Source: Pseudomonadota bacterium (GTDB lineage: Bacteria > Pseudomonadota > Alphaproteobacteria > Caulobacterales > Caulobacteraceae). Taken from it: a stretch of DNA of 5,380 bases. Position numbers and translations under genes: made by a program. The stretch is taken from the NCBI GenBank assembly GCA_023433585.1, contig JAEZCL010000032.1:1-5380 (forward strand), given 5' to 3'. The notes below the pieces were generated by a model that searched no databases, had not been told where the DNA came from, and worked only from the letters and a program-made list of their open reading frames with translations. Each line of letters opens with the position of its first letter. Position 1 is the stretch's first letter. This document shows positions 1 through 5,014 of this stretch, in pieces.

Positions 1-19
1 CCACCATGCTGCGCATGGT

Positions 20-49
20 CCCCCTCCCCCGCGAAGGGGCGGGGGAGGA
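20..49. repeat. C/G-rich hairpin repeat downstream of pyrB
   Basis: Positions 23-32 and 39-48 form a perfect 10-bp inverted repeat (CCTCCCCCGC / GCGGGGGAGG) with a 6-base loop. It starts 17 bases past the pyrB stop codon, so it would fold at the 3' end of a pyrB transcript. No U-rich tract follows on the minus strand, so it is not a classical intrinsic terminator. The segment GAAGG(GG)CGGGGGAGG is shared with the repeat at 4984-4997 after gatA, with two extra G here, which suggests a dispersed repeat family. Apart from this hairpin I see nothing supportable in positions 1-64. Confidence 0.6.
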
Positions 50-64
50 TCGAAAAGTGTGCGC

Positions 65-1039
65 TCACTGGTCCGCCTCCTGCCGCGCGGCGAGGGACGC
101 CAGCACCGCCATGCGGGCGGCGACGCCCATCTCCACCTGGTCCTGGATCAGGGACACGGCCGGGTCGTCGGCGACGCCGGAGTCGATCTCGACGCCCCGG
201 TTCATGGGGCCGGGGTGCATGACCTTCGCGCCCGGCGCGGCCCAGGCCAGCTTCTCCGCGTCCAGACCCCAGAAGCGGTAGTATTCTCGGGTCGAGGGGG
301 CCAGGGCGCCGTCCATGCGCTCAAGCTGCAGGCGCAGCATCATGACCACGTCCACGCCCTTCAACCCCTCGCGCATGTCGTGGAACACCTCGCAGCCCCA
401 GCGGTCGGCGTCGCCGGGCACCAGGGTCGGCGGCCCGATCAGGCGAACTCGCGCCCCCATCATGGAGAGCAGCGCCACATTGGACCGCGCCACGCGGCTG
501 TGGGCCACGTCGCCGCAGATGGCCACCGTCAGCCCGCCCACGTCCCCGAAGGCGCGGCGCAGGCTGAGCATGTCCAGCAGCGCCTGGGTCGGATGTTCGT
601 GGCGCCCGTCGCCCGCGTTGACCACGGCGCAGCCGACCTTCTGGGACAGAAGCTCGGACGCGCCCGACGCCGAATGGCGCACCACCAGGATGTCCGGCTT
701 CATGGCGTTCAGGGTCATGGCCGTGTCGATCAGGGTCTCGCCCTTGGCCACGGACGAGGTGCGCGGGTTCATCGACACCACGTCGGCGCCCAGCCGCTTG
801 GCCGCGATCTCGAACGAGGCGGAGGTGCGGGTCGAGTTCTCGAAGAACAGGTTGACCACCGTGCGCCCGCGCATCAGGTCCAGCGCCTTGGCGCCCTGGC
901 GGTTCACCTCGACGCAGGCGTCGGCCAGATCCAGCAGCGCGGTCAGCGTCACCGGGTTCAGGTCGCCTGCGGAATTGAAATGGGGTTTCGGAAACGGCGT
1001 CAGCCGTGAACGGACGAGATCGGTGACGGCCTGGGTCAT
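65..1039 (-). CDS. pyrB: Aspartate carbamoyltransferase catalytic subunit
   Basis: This 324-residue protein joins carbamoyl phosphate and L-aspartate to give N-carbamoyl-aspartate, the committed step of de novo pyrimidine synthesis in the cytosol. The carbamoyl-phosphate loop FENSTRTS lies at residues 66-73, the mobile SS..K loop at 95-99, VVRH at 119-122, HEHPTQ at 147-152, the aspartate-binding R-x-Q at 236-238, and HPGPMNRGVEID at 275-286. All expected active-site segments are present, and length is normal for a bacterial catalytic chain. The ATG at 1039 leaves a usual short N-terminus before PKPHF. No Shine-Dalgarno sequence precedes it. The gene is last of three same-strand genes, 55 bases after the AEC permease stop, so co-transcription with ruvX and the permease is plausible. 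A CTATAG box just upstream could give it its own promoter. No regulatory pyrI and no pyrC are visible; pyrC often follows pyrB in related genomes but would lie outside the window. Confidence 0.97.
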   Translation of the reverse strand: MTQAVTDLVRSRLTPFPKPHFNSAGDLNPVTLTALLDLADACVEVNRQGAKALDLMRGRTVVNLFFENSTRTSASFEIAAKRLGADVVSMNPRTSSVAKGETLIDTAMTLNAMKPDILVVRHSASGASELLSQKVGCAVVNAGDGRHEHPTQALLDMLSLRRAFGDVGGLTVAICGDVAHSRVARSNVALLSMMGARVRLIGPPTLVPGDADRWGCEVFHDMREGLKGVDVVMMLRLQLERMDGALAPSTREYYRFWGLDAEKLAWAAPGAKVMHPGPMNRGVEIDSGVADDPAVSLIQDQVEMGVAARMAVLASLAARQEADQ

Positions 1040-1049
1040 CGAAGGGTCG

Positions 1050-1055
1050 CTATAG
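1050..1055 (-). promoter_or_regulatory. Candidate -10 box for pyrB
   Basis: CTATAG (read on the minus strand, within CCTATAGC) ends 10 bases before the pyrB ATG and resembles the GCTANA -10 core described for Caulobacter housekeeping promoters. A weak CTGGCG lies upstream at about -35. If it is used, transcription would begin within a few bases of the ATG, giving a leaderless or nearly leaderless mRNA, which would fit the absence of a Shine-Dalgarno sequence. This is pattern matching only. Confidence 0.25.
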
Positions 1056-1094
1056 GGCCGAGTCCCGCGAAACGCCAGCCTTGCGAGCGACGGG

Positions 1095-2015
1095 TCACAG
1101 GAATCCGAACAGGAACAGGATCAGCGGCATGGTGAAAAGCGCGCCGATGGTGGTGAAGGCGACCACCCCCGCCATCAGGGGCGCGTCGCCGCCCATCTGG
1201 CGCGCCAGCACATAGGATGAGGCGGCGCCCGGCGCCGATCCGGCCAGCAGCACCACGCCCAGCGCCGTGCGGTCCGCTCCCAGCAACAGGGCGACCGAGG
1301 CCATGACCAGGGGCAGGACCGCCAGCTTGACCAGGCTCACCCCCGCCACGATCAGCGGCCGGCGCGCCACATCGCGGAAGCTGAGCCCGGCGCCCGCCAC
1401 CATCAGGCCCAGCACGATGGCGGCGCCGCCCATCATGGCCATGGGCGCGTCCAGCAGGCCCGACGGCTTCAGCCCCGTCAGGTTCAGGGCCGTGCCGATG
1501 ACGCAGGACCAGATGATGGGATTGATCCACAGCGAGCGGCCCACCATGCGCCAGCCGCCGCCCTGGCCCACGCCCCAGCGGGCCAGCACCAGCACGCAGG
1601 CCAGGTTGATGACGGGGATCAGCGCGCCCAGGGCCACCGCCGCCAGGCCCACGGTCTCGGCGCCGAAGATCGAGGTGGCCAGCGGCAGGAAGACAAAGCC
1701 GTTCCAGCGGATCACCCCCTGGAACACGCTGGTGTAGGCGGCGTCCGACACCCGGATCACGGGCTTGGCGAGCAGCGCCGTCAGAATCATCAGCACGGCG
1801 CCCGACACGGTGGCCAGCGCGACCACGCCCGCAGCGCCGCCGGTGAAATCGGCGCTCCAGATGCCGGGGATCAGGAAAGCCGGATAGAAGATGAAATAGG
1901 TCAGGCGCTCCACCGCCTTCCAGCCGTCTTCGGACAGGAATTTCGCCGCCTTCAGGCCCCAGCCCAGGGCGATCAGCGAGAAGACCGGCAGGAACCCGGC
2001 CAGAAGCGCGTTCAT
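1095..2015 (-). CDS. AEC-family (auxin efflux carrier-like) permease
   Basis: This is a 306-residue, very hydrophobic inner-membrane protein with about ten predicted helices, roughly at residues 3-22, 38-54, 62-84, 104-118, 121-146, 163-181, 192-211, 220-245, 249-270 and 280-304. The two five-helix halves are separated by a polar loop near 147-160. Family-like features are the Asn-Pro in the sixth helix (165-166) and the segment GSAPGAASSYVLARQMGG at 259-276, which matches the conserved GxPxA region of AEC permeases in the ninth helix. Members export or exchange small organic acids or related metabolites. The substrate cannot be read from sequence, and plant auxin transport is not implied. 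The ATG at 2015 overlaps the ruvX stop as ATGA and has GAGGG four bases upstream, so translational coupling to ruvX is likely. Its place between ruvX and pyrB gives no clear hint of substrate. Length is typical for bacterial members. Confidence 0.88.
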   Translation of the reverse strand: MNALLAGFLPVFSLIALGWGLKAAKFLSEDGWKAVERLTYFIFYPAFLIPGIWSADFTGGAAGVVALATVSGAVLMILTALLAKPVIRVSDAAYTSVFQGVIRWNGFVFLPLATSIFGAETVGLAAVALGALIPVINLACVLVLARWGVGQGGGWRMVGRSLWINPIIWSCVIGTALNLTGLKPSGLLDAPMAMMGGAAIVLGLMVAGAGLSFRDVARRPLIVAGVSLVKLAVLPLVMASVALLLGADRTALGVVLLAGSAPGAASSYVLARQMGGDAPLMAGVVAFTTIGALFTMPLILFLFGFL

Positions 2016-2479
2016 GCGGCCCTCAGCCGGTCCAGCGCGCCTTGCAGGATCCAGGCGGCGGCGGTGCGGTCCACCACCTCGGCGCGTCGCTTGCGGGTCA
2101 GGTCCAGATCCTCGATCAGGAACCGCTCGACCGCCGTGGTGGACAGGCGCTCGTCATGGAACGCCACATTGACGGGCCGGATGCGCTCCAGGTTGCGGGC
2201 GAAGGCGCGGGCCGACTGGGCGCGCGGCCCCTCGGTCCCGTCCATGTTCAGCGGCAGGCCGATCACCAGGGCCGAGGCGCCGCGCTCATCCATCAGGCGG
2301 AACAGACGCTCTGCATCGGGCGTGAATTTCGTCTTGCGGATCAGTTCCAGCGGGCTGGCGATCATGCGCGTGGCGTCGGACGCCGCCACCCCGATGGTCT
2401 TCTCGCCCAGATCCAGGCCCAGCCAGGGCGTTCCGGGCGGACAGGCGGCGGGCAGGTCGGAAAGGTCAATTACGGGCAC
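2012..2479 (-). CDS. ruvX: RuvX/YqgF putative pre-16S rRNA nuclease / Holliday junction resolvase
   Basis: This small RNase H-fold nuclease acts in 16S rRNA 3'-end maturation and, by structural similarity and some assays, Holliday-junction resolution. Using the GTG at 2479 it has 155 residues, normal for alphaproteobacterial members. The first strand carries the catalytic Asp in LGLDLGEKTIG (Asp23). LVIGLPLNMDG is at 71-81, DERLST at 109-114, and the last metal-binding Asp in EVVDRTAAAWIL is Asp137. An in-frame ATG at 2596 would add 39 residues, but those read through the palindromic repeat at 2549-2583 and look non-homologous. The GTG gives an N-terminus VPVIDLSDLPAA close to what I recall of Caulobacterales orthologues, although no good Shine-Dalgarno precedes it; a TTG at codon -12 is another in-frame option. 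The stop overlaps the ATG of the AEC permease by one base pair set (ATGA), indicating coupling. Confidence 0.92.
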   Translation of the reverse strand: MPVIDLSDLPAACPPGTPWLGLDLGEKTIGVAASDATRMIASPLELIRKTKFTPDAERLFRLMDERGASALVIGLPLNMDGTEGPRAQSARAFARNLERIRPVNVAFHDERLSTTAVERFLIEDLDLTRKRRAEVVDRTAAAWILQGALDRLRAA

Positions 2480-2486
2480 GAAGGGG

Positions 2487-2515
2487 GCGGTAGGCCCGAC
2501 CGTGCCCGGTGTCAA
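2487..2515 (-). promoter_or_regulatory. Possible ruvX promoter
   Basis: A perfect TTGACA (minus strand, 2515-2510) is followed after 17 bases by TACCGC (2492-2487), which matches a -10 box only in its TA. A start about seven bases further would fall at the proposed GTG of ruvX, implying a leaderless message. The -35 match is good and the -10 match is poor, so this is tentative. Confidence 0.25.
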
Positions 2516-2548
2516 AGCATGGATCGAACGAGAGGCGACGCATTCCCC

Positions 2549-2583
2549 TCCGCTCATCCCCGCGACGGCGGGGACCCAGTGCT
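2549..2583 (+). repeat. REP-like palindromic repeat, left arm
   Basis: This 35-bp unit matches the reverse complement of 2651-2685 at 34 of 35 positions. It contains an internal hairpin, CCCCGC (2558-2563) with loop GACG and GCGGGG (2568-2573), followed by GGACCCAGTGCT. The core resembles the widespread proteobacterial intergenic repeat whose chance translation reads SPRRRGPS on one strand and HWVPAxAGMSG on the other. It lies just upstream of the proposed ruvX start and causes the false N-terminal extension of the ruvX reading frame. Confidence 0.85.
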
Positions 2584-2650
2584 TTGGGCGTTGCAACGGT
2601 GCAGGGGGCTCGCCTTTCGTCAGTCCTGAAACGCCATCGCCAAGCTGGAC

Positions 2651-2685
2651 AGCACTGGGTCCCCGCCTTCGCGGGGATGAGCGGA
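2651..2685 (-). repeat. REP-like palindromic repeat, right arm
   Basis: This is the inverted partner of 2549-2583. Its internal hairpin is CCCCGC (2661-2666), loop CTTC, GCGGGG (2671-2676). The only mismatch to the other arm is in the loop, so the stem is preserved. It begins 14 bases past the XRE gene stop, where it could fold in that transcript's 3' end. Between the arms are 67 bases (2584-2650) with no recognised feature. The whole 137-bp unit (2549-2685) could fold as two small hairpins or one long one. I saw no clear target-site duplication at its edges. Confidence 0.85.
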
Positions 2686-2698
2686 ATTGAGCTGAAGG

Positions 2699-3001
2699 CT
2701 AAACGTCGTCGTCGCCCACAGGGCCGCCTTCGCTTTCCAGCCGGTTGATCTGTCTGACGTCCTTGCGGCTCCATTTCAGGCGCACCCCGACGCCTTCGCC
2801 GCCGTCTTCGTCGATGAAGACGGCGCCGCCCTGTTCCAGCGTCGTCTGCAGCGCGGCCCGGGCCGTCTCGCCGGGATTGATCTTGCCGCGCTCGAAGGCC
2901 GTCAGGGCCTCGAGGTCGACGCCCGACAGCCGGGCGACCTTGTCGCGCGGCCATTCGATCAGGGAGCGGGCGGCGCGGACCTGGGGTCCGGTGATAATCA
3001 T
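2699..3001 (-). CDS. Small XRE-family helix-turn-helix regulator
   Basis: This is a 100-residue cytoplasmic protein. Residues 6-38 (PQVRAARSLIEW..DKVARLSGVDLEALTAFERG) match the first helices and helix-turn-helix of the XRE/Cro-like fold, in the version common in alphaproteobacteria where an RAAR-LL-W opening is followed by a short C-terminal region. Residues 48-75 (RAALQTTLEQGGAVFIDEDG...GVRLK) match the typical tail of that group (a helix, then VxFIxEDGxGxGVRL). The last 25 residues are charged and low-complexity, ending GDDDV. I chose the ATG at 3001 because AGGAG lies six bases upstream (3008-3012) and the protein then begins MIITGPQVRAAR; an ATG at 3031 would add ten unlikely residues. 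It is divergent from gatC and upstream of ruvX, separated from it by the inverted repeat pair. Its target is unknown; autoregulation is a common possibility. No partner toxin gene is visible, so an antitoxin role is unsupported. Confidence 0.82.
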   Translation of the reverse strand: MIITGPQVRAARSLIEWPRDKVARLSGVDLEALTAFERGKINPGETARAALQTTLEQGGAVFIDEDGGEGVGVRLKWSRKDVRQINRLESEGGPVGDDDV

Positions 3002-3007
3002 GGCGAT

Positions 3008-3012
3008 CTCCT
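3008..3012 (-). promoter_or_regulatory. Ribosome binding site deciding the XRE start
   Basis: AGGAG on the minus strand sits six bases before the ATG at 3001. It supports that start over the in-frame ATG at 3031. Confidence 0.7.
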
Positions 3013-3039
3013 GGCGGGGCGGTCGATGCATGGGAACAG

Positions 3040-3059
3040 CTTAGCCCCGTCCGCCGGGG
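3040..3059. promoter_or_regulatory. Possible promoter/operator for the XRE gene
   Basis: On the minus strand GCTAAG (3045-3040) resembles a GCTANA-type -10 box about 40 bases before the XRE ATG, but no good -35 is visible. Directly next to it is a 5-bp inverted repeat, CCCCG (3045-3049) and CGGGG (3055-3059). It is the kind of place where a Cro-like protein could repress its own gene. Such short G/C palindromes occur often by chance at this base composition. Confidence 0.2.
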
Positions 3060-3102
3060 AATCCAGCGGGCTGCGACGCCGCAAACAGCCGAAGCGCGCG
3101 TC

Positions 3103-3131
3103 TTGTGCAACCGCGAAGGGGCCGCTAATCC
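3103..3131 (+). promoter_or_regulatory. Candidate promoter for gatCA
   Basis: TTGTGCAA (3103-3110) and GCTAATCC (3124-3131) are spaced 13 bases apart. This resembles the Caulobacter housekeeping consensus as I recall it (TTGaCgS, 10-14 bases, GCTANAWC), with mismatches in both elements. Transcription would start near 3137, leaving a leader of about 35 bases that includes a tandem CTTTCA duplicate (3140-3151) and the gatC ribosome binding site. The position is right for the gatCA operon; direct proof is lacking. Confidence 0.4.
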
Positions 3132-3161
3132 CGACGTGACTTTCACTTTCAGCGTGATTTT

Positions 3162-3166
3162 GGAGG
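3162..3166 (+). promoter_or_regulatory. Ribosome binding site deciding the gatC start
   Basis: GGAGG ends five bases before the ATG at 3172. It supports this start over a TTG at 3103 in the same frame, which would add 23 residues running through the candidate promoter. Confidence 0.8.
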
Positions 3167-3171
3167 GCCGC

Positions 3172-3459
3172 ATGGCCATCGACGCCGCGACGGTGAGGCG
3201 CGTCGCCCACCTCGCCCGCATCAAGACGCCCGAGGACCGCCTGGAGCCCCTGGCCCAGGAACTGAACGATATCATGGCCTGGATCGAGCAGCTGAACGAG
3301 GTCGACGTGTCGGGCGTGGAGCCCATGACATCCAACGTGCATCAGCCGCTGCGCCTGCGCGACGACGTGGTGACGGACGGGAACAAGGTGGAGGCGGTGC
3401 TGTCCAACGCTCCAAAGTCGGCCGACGGGTTCTTTGTCGTGCCGAAGGTGGTGGAATAG
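3172..3459 (+). CDS. gatC: Asp/Glu-tRNA amidotransferase subunit C
   Basis: This 95-residue subunit holds GatA and GatB together in the cytosolic GatCAB complex, which amidates Glu charged on tRNA-Gln and/or Asp charged on tRNA-Asn. Residues 1-42 carry the usual N-terminal helices, with VRRVAHLARI at 8-17 and the ELNDIMAWIEQL helix at 30-41. These are followed by NEVDVSGVEPM, the extended LRLRDDVVTDGN segment that wraps GatA, and the conserved C-terminal end NAPKSADGFFVVPKVVE. Length is exactly typical for the family. The start at 3172 has GGAGG five bases upstream. gatA begins three bases after the stop, so the two genes are almost certainly one transcript and translationally coupled. The presence of this complex implies that the organism makes Gln-tRNA and/or Asn-tRNA by the indirect route. 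Confidence 0.96.
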   Translation: MAIDAATVRRVAHLARIKTPEDRLEPLAQELNDIMAWIEQLNEVDVSGVEPMTSNVHQPLRLRDDVVTDGNKVEAVLSNAPKSADGFFVVPKVVE

Positions 3460-3462
3460 TCG

Positions 3463-4941
3463 ATGCCCGACCTCACGAAACTCACCCTCAAGGCCGCGCT
3501 GGACGGCCTCAAGGCCCGCGACTTCTCGTCCGAGGAGATCACCGGGGCCTTCCTGAAATCCATCGAAGCCGCCAATCCCACCCTGAACGCCTATGTCCAG
3601 GTGACCGCCGACAAGGCGCTGACGATGGCCCGCGCCTCGGACGCCCGGCGGGCGAAAGGCGAGGGCGGAGCGCTGGAAGGTGCGCCGCTGGGGATCAAGG
3701 ATCTGTTCTGCACCGAGGGCGTCCAGACCACGGCCGGGTCGAACATGCTGAAGGGCTTCGTTCCGCCTTATGAATCGACCGTCACCGCCAACCTGTGGCG
3801 GGACGGAGCGGTGATGCTGGGCAAGCTGAACATGGACGAGTTCGCCATGGGCTCGTCCAACGAGACCTCGGCCTTCGGCCCGGTGAAAAATCCCTGGAAA
3901 TCAAGCAACTCCAACGCTGACCTGACGCCGGGCGGCAGCTCGGGCGGCTCGGCCAGTGCGGTCGCCGCCGACCTGTGCCTGGCCGCCACGGCCTCGGACA
4001 CCGGCGGGTCGATCCGCCAGCCCGCCGCCTTCACCGGCACGGTGGGGATCAAGCCGACCTATGGCCGCGCCAGCCGCTTCGGCATGGTGGCCTTCGCCAG
4101 TTCACTGGACCAGGCCGGGCCGATCGCCAAGACGGTCGAGGACTCGGCGATCCTGCTGCGCGCCATGTGTTCGTTCGACGACAAGGACTCCACCAGCCTG
4201 AATGTGGAGACGCCGGACTGGACGCAGAGCCTGGGCAAGGGCGTGAGGGGCCTGCGCATCGGCATCCCCAAGGAATACGTCGTCGACGGCATGCCCGCCG
4301 AACAACTGGAGCTGTGGGAGAAGGGCAAGGCCTGGCTGACGGAGGCCGGCGCCGAGATCGTCGAGATCAGCCTGCCGCACACCAAATACGCCCTGCCGGC
4401 CTATTACATCATCGCGCCGGCCGAGGCCTCGTCGAACCTCGCGCGGTACGACGGCATGCGCTTCGGCCACCGGGCCGAACGTTTCGACAGCCTGACCGAC
4501 CTGTACGAGACGACCCGGGCCGAGGGCTTCGGCAAGGAGGTCCAGCGTCGCCTGACCATCGGCGCCTATGTGCTGTCGGCCGGATTCTATGACGCCTTCT
4601 ACGTCAGGGCGCTGAAGGTTCGGCGGCGGATCACCATGGACTTCGACGCGGTGTGGGACCGGGTGGACGCCATCCTGACCCCGTCGACGCCGTCGGCCGC
4701 CTTCGCCATCGGCGACAAGCAGATCGATCCGGTGACCATGTACCTGAACGACGTCTTCACGGTGACCGCCAACCTCGCCGGCCTGCCGGGCATCTCGGTG
4801 CCGGCCGGCCTGGACAAGAACGGCCTGCCGCTGGGCCTGCAGGTCATCGGCAAGGCGCTGGACGAGGCCACGGTGTTCCAGGTCGCGGACGCGCTGGAAG
4901 ACGCCGCCGGGTTCACGGCGCGACCGGAGAAGTGGTGGTGA
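3463..4941 (+). CDS. gatA: Asp/Glu-tRNA amidotransferase subunit A (amidase)
   Basis: This 492-residue amidase-signature subunit of GatCAB hydrolyses glutamine and passes the ammonia to GatB, which uses it to amidate the misacylated tRNA. The Ser-cisSer-Lys triad is intact: Lys79 in APLGIKD, Ser159 in the amidase signature PGGSSGGSASAVAA (156-169), and Ser183 in SDTGGSIRQPA (178-188). The 24-residue gap between the serines equals that in Staphylococcus GatA (Ser154/Ser178, from memory). By the same offset Tyr314, Arg363 and Asp430 fit the glutamine-binding residues. YLNDVFTVTANLAGLPGISV (427-446) is a characteristic C-terminal block. Length is normal and no frameshift is seen. Only a weak GGTGG-type purine stretch precedes the ATG, which starts three bases after the gatC stop, consistent with coupling. 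gatB would be expected next, but a hairpin repeat and a DUF559 gene follow instead. Confidence 0.97.
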   Translation: MPDLTKLTLKAALDGLKARDFSSEEITGAFLKSIEAANPTLNAYVQVTADKALTMARASDARRAKGEGGALEGAPLGIKDLFCTEGVQTTAGSNMLKGFVPPYESTVTANLWRDGAVMLGKLNMDEFAMGSSNETSAFGPVKNPWKSSNSNADLTPGGSSGGSASAVAADLCLAATASDTGGSIRQPAAFTGTVGIKPTYGRASRFGMVAFASSLDQAGPIAKTVEDSAILLRAMCSFDDKDSTSLNVETPDWTQSLGKGVRGLRIGIPKEYVVDGMPAEQLELWEKGKAWLTEAGAEIVEISLPHTKYALPAYYIIAPAEASSNLARYDGMRFGHRAERFDSLTDLYETTRAEGFGKEVQRRLTIGAYVLSAGFYDAFYVRALKVRRRITMDFDAVWDRVDAILTPSTPSAAFAIGDKQIDPVTMYLNDVFTVTANLAGLPGISVPAGLDKNGLPLGLQVIGKALDEATVFQVADALEDAAGFTARPEKWW

Positions 4942-4949
4942 GCGGCTAG

Positions 4950-5007
4950 CCCTCTCCCACGGGGAGAGGGAGGGGCCCGCGCCGAAGGCGGGGGAGGGAG
5001 TGGGGGT
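4950..5007. repeat. Compound hairpin repeat between gatA and the DUF559 gene
   Basis: It starts nine bases after the gatA stop. The first part is a perfect 9-bp hairpin, CCCTCTCCC (4950-4958), loop ACG, GGGAGAGGG (4962-4970). The second part has CGCC-GAA-GGCG (4980-4990) followed by GGGGAGGGAGTGGGGGT. There is no T-run after the hairpin, so it is better described as a dispersed intergenic repeat that may also end or stabilise the gatCA message. Its core recurs at 33-48, and its right edge (4998-5007, GAGTGGGGGT) reappears inverted with one mismatch at 5371-5380, the window end. Its G-rich right side also provides the only ribosome-binding-like sequence for the DUF559 gene. Confidence 0.7.
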
Positions 5008-5014
5008 ACGCTGG

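Noticed and set aside
59..1009. Plus-strand 316-residue frame opposite pyrB, rich in His, Gln, Arg and Gly
   Set aside because: Its composition is that of an antisense shadow of a GC-rich gene, and the opposite strand encodes a complete PyrB.
2549..2685. CRISPR-like repeat pair
   Set aside because: There are only two units, in inverted orientation and with internal palindromes, with one 67-base gap and no cas genes.
2509..2748. Plus-strand 79-residue reading frame with SSPRRRGPSALG and QHWVPAFAGMSG segments
   Set aside because: Both segments are translations of the two inverted repeat arms and the rest overlaps the XRE gene end on the other strand. It is a repeat artefact, not a gene.
2699..3001. 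Antitoxin of a toxin-antitoxin pair
   Set aside because: No adjacent small toxin gene is present on either side: neighbours are ruvX behind a repeat and divergent gatC.
2466..3335. Minus-strand 289-residue reading frame across ruvX upstream region, XRE gene and gatC
   Set aside because: It is a high-GC shadow frame, Arg/Gly/Ser rich, overlapping better supported genes in other frames and showing no domain.
3975..4592. Plus-strand 205-residue frame inside gatA
   Set aside because: It is an out-of-frame shadow with low-complexity Arg/Gly/His composition; gatA is intact in the other frame.
4950..4970. Classical intrinsic terminator after gatA
   Set aside because: The 9-bp hairpin is strong but no T-rich tract follows on either strand, and it belongs to a repeat family, so I list it as a repeat.
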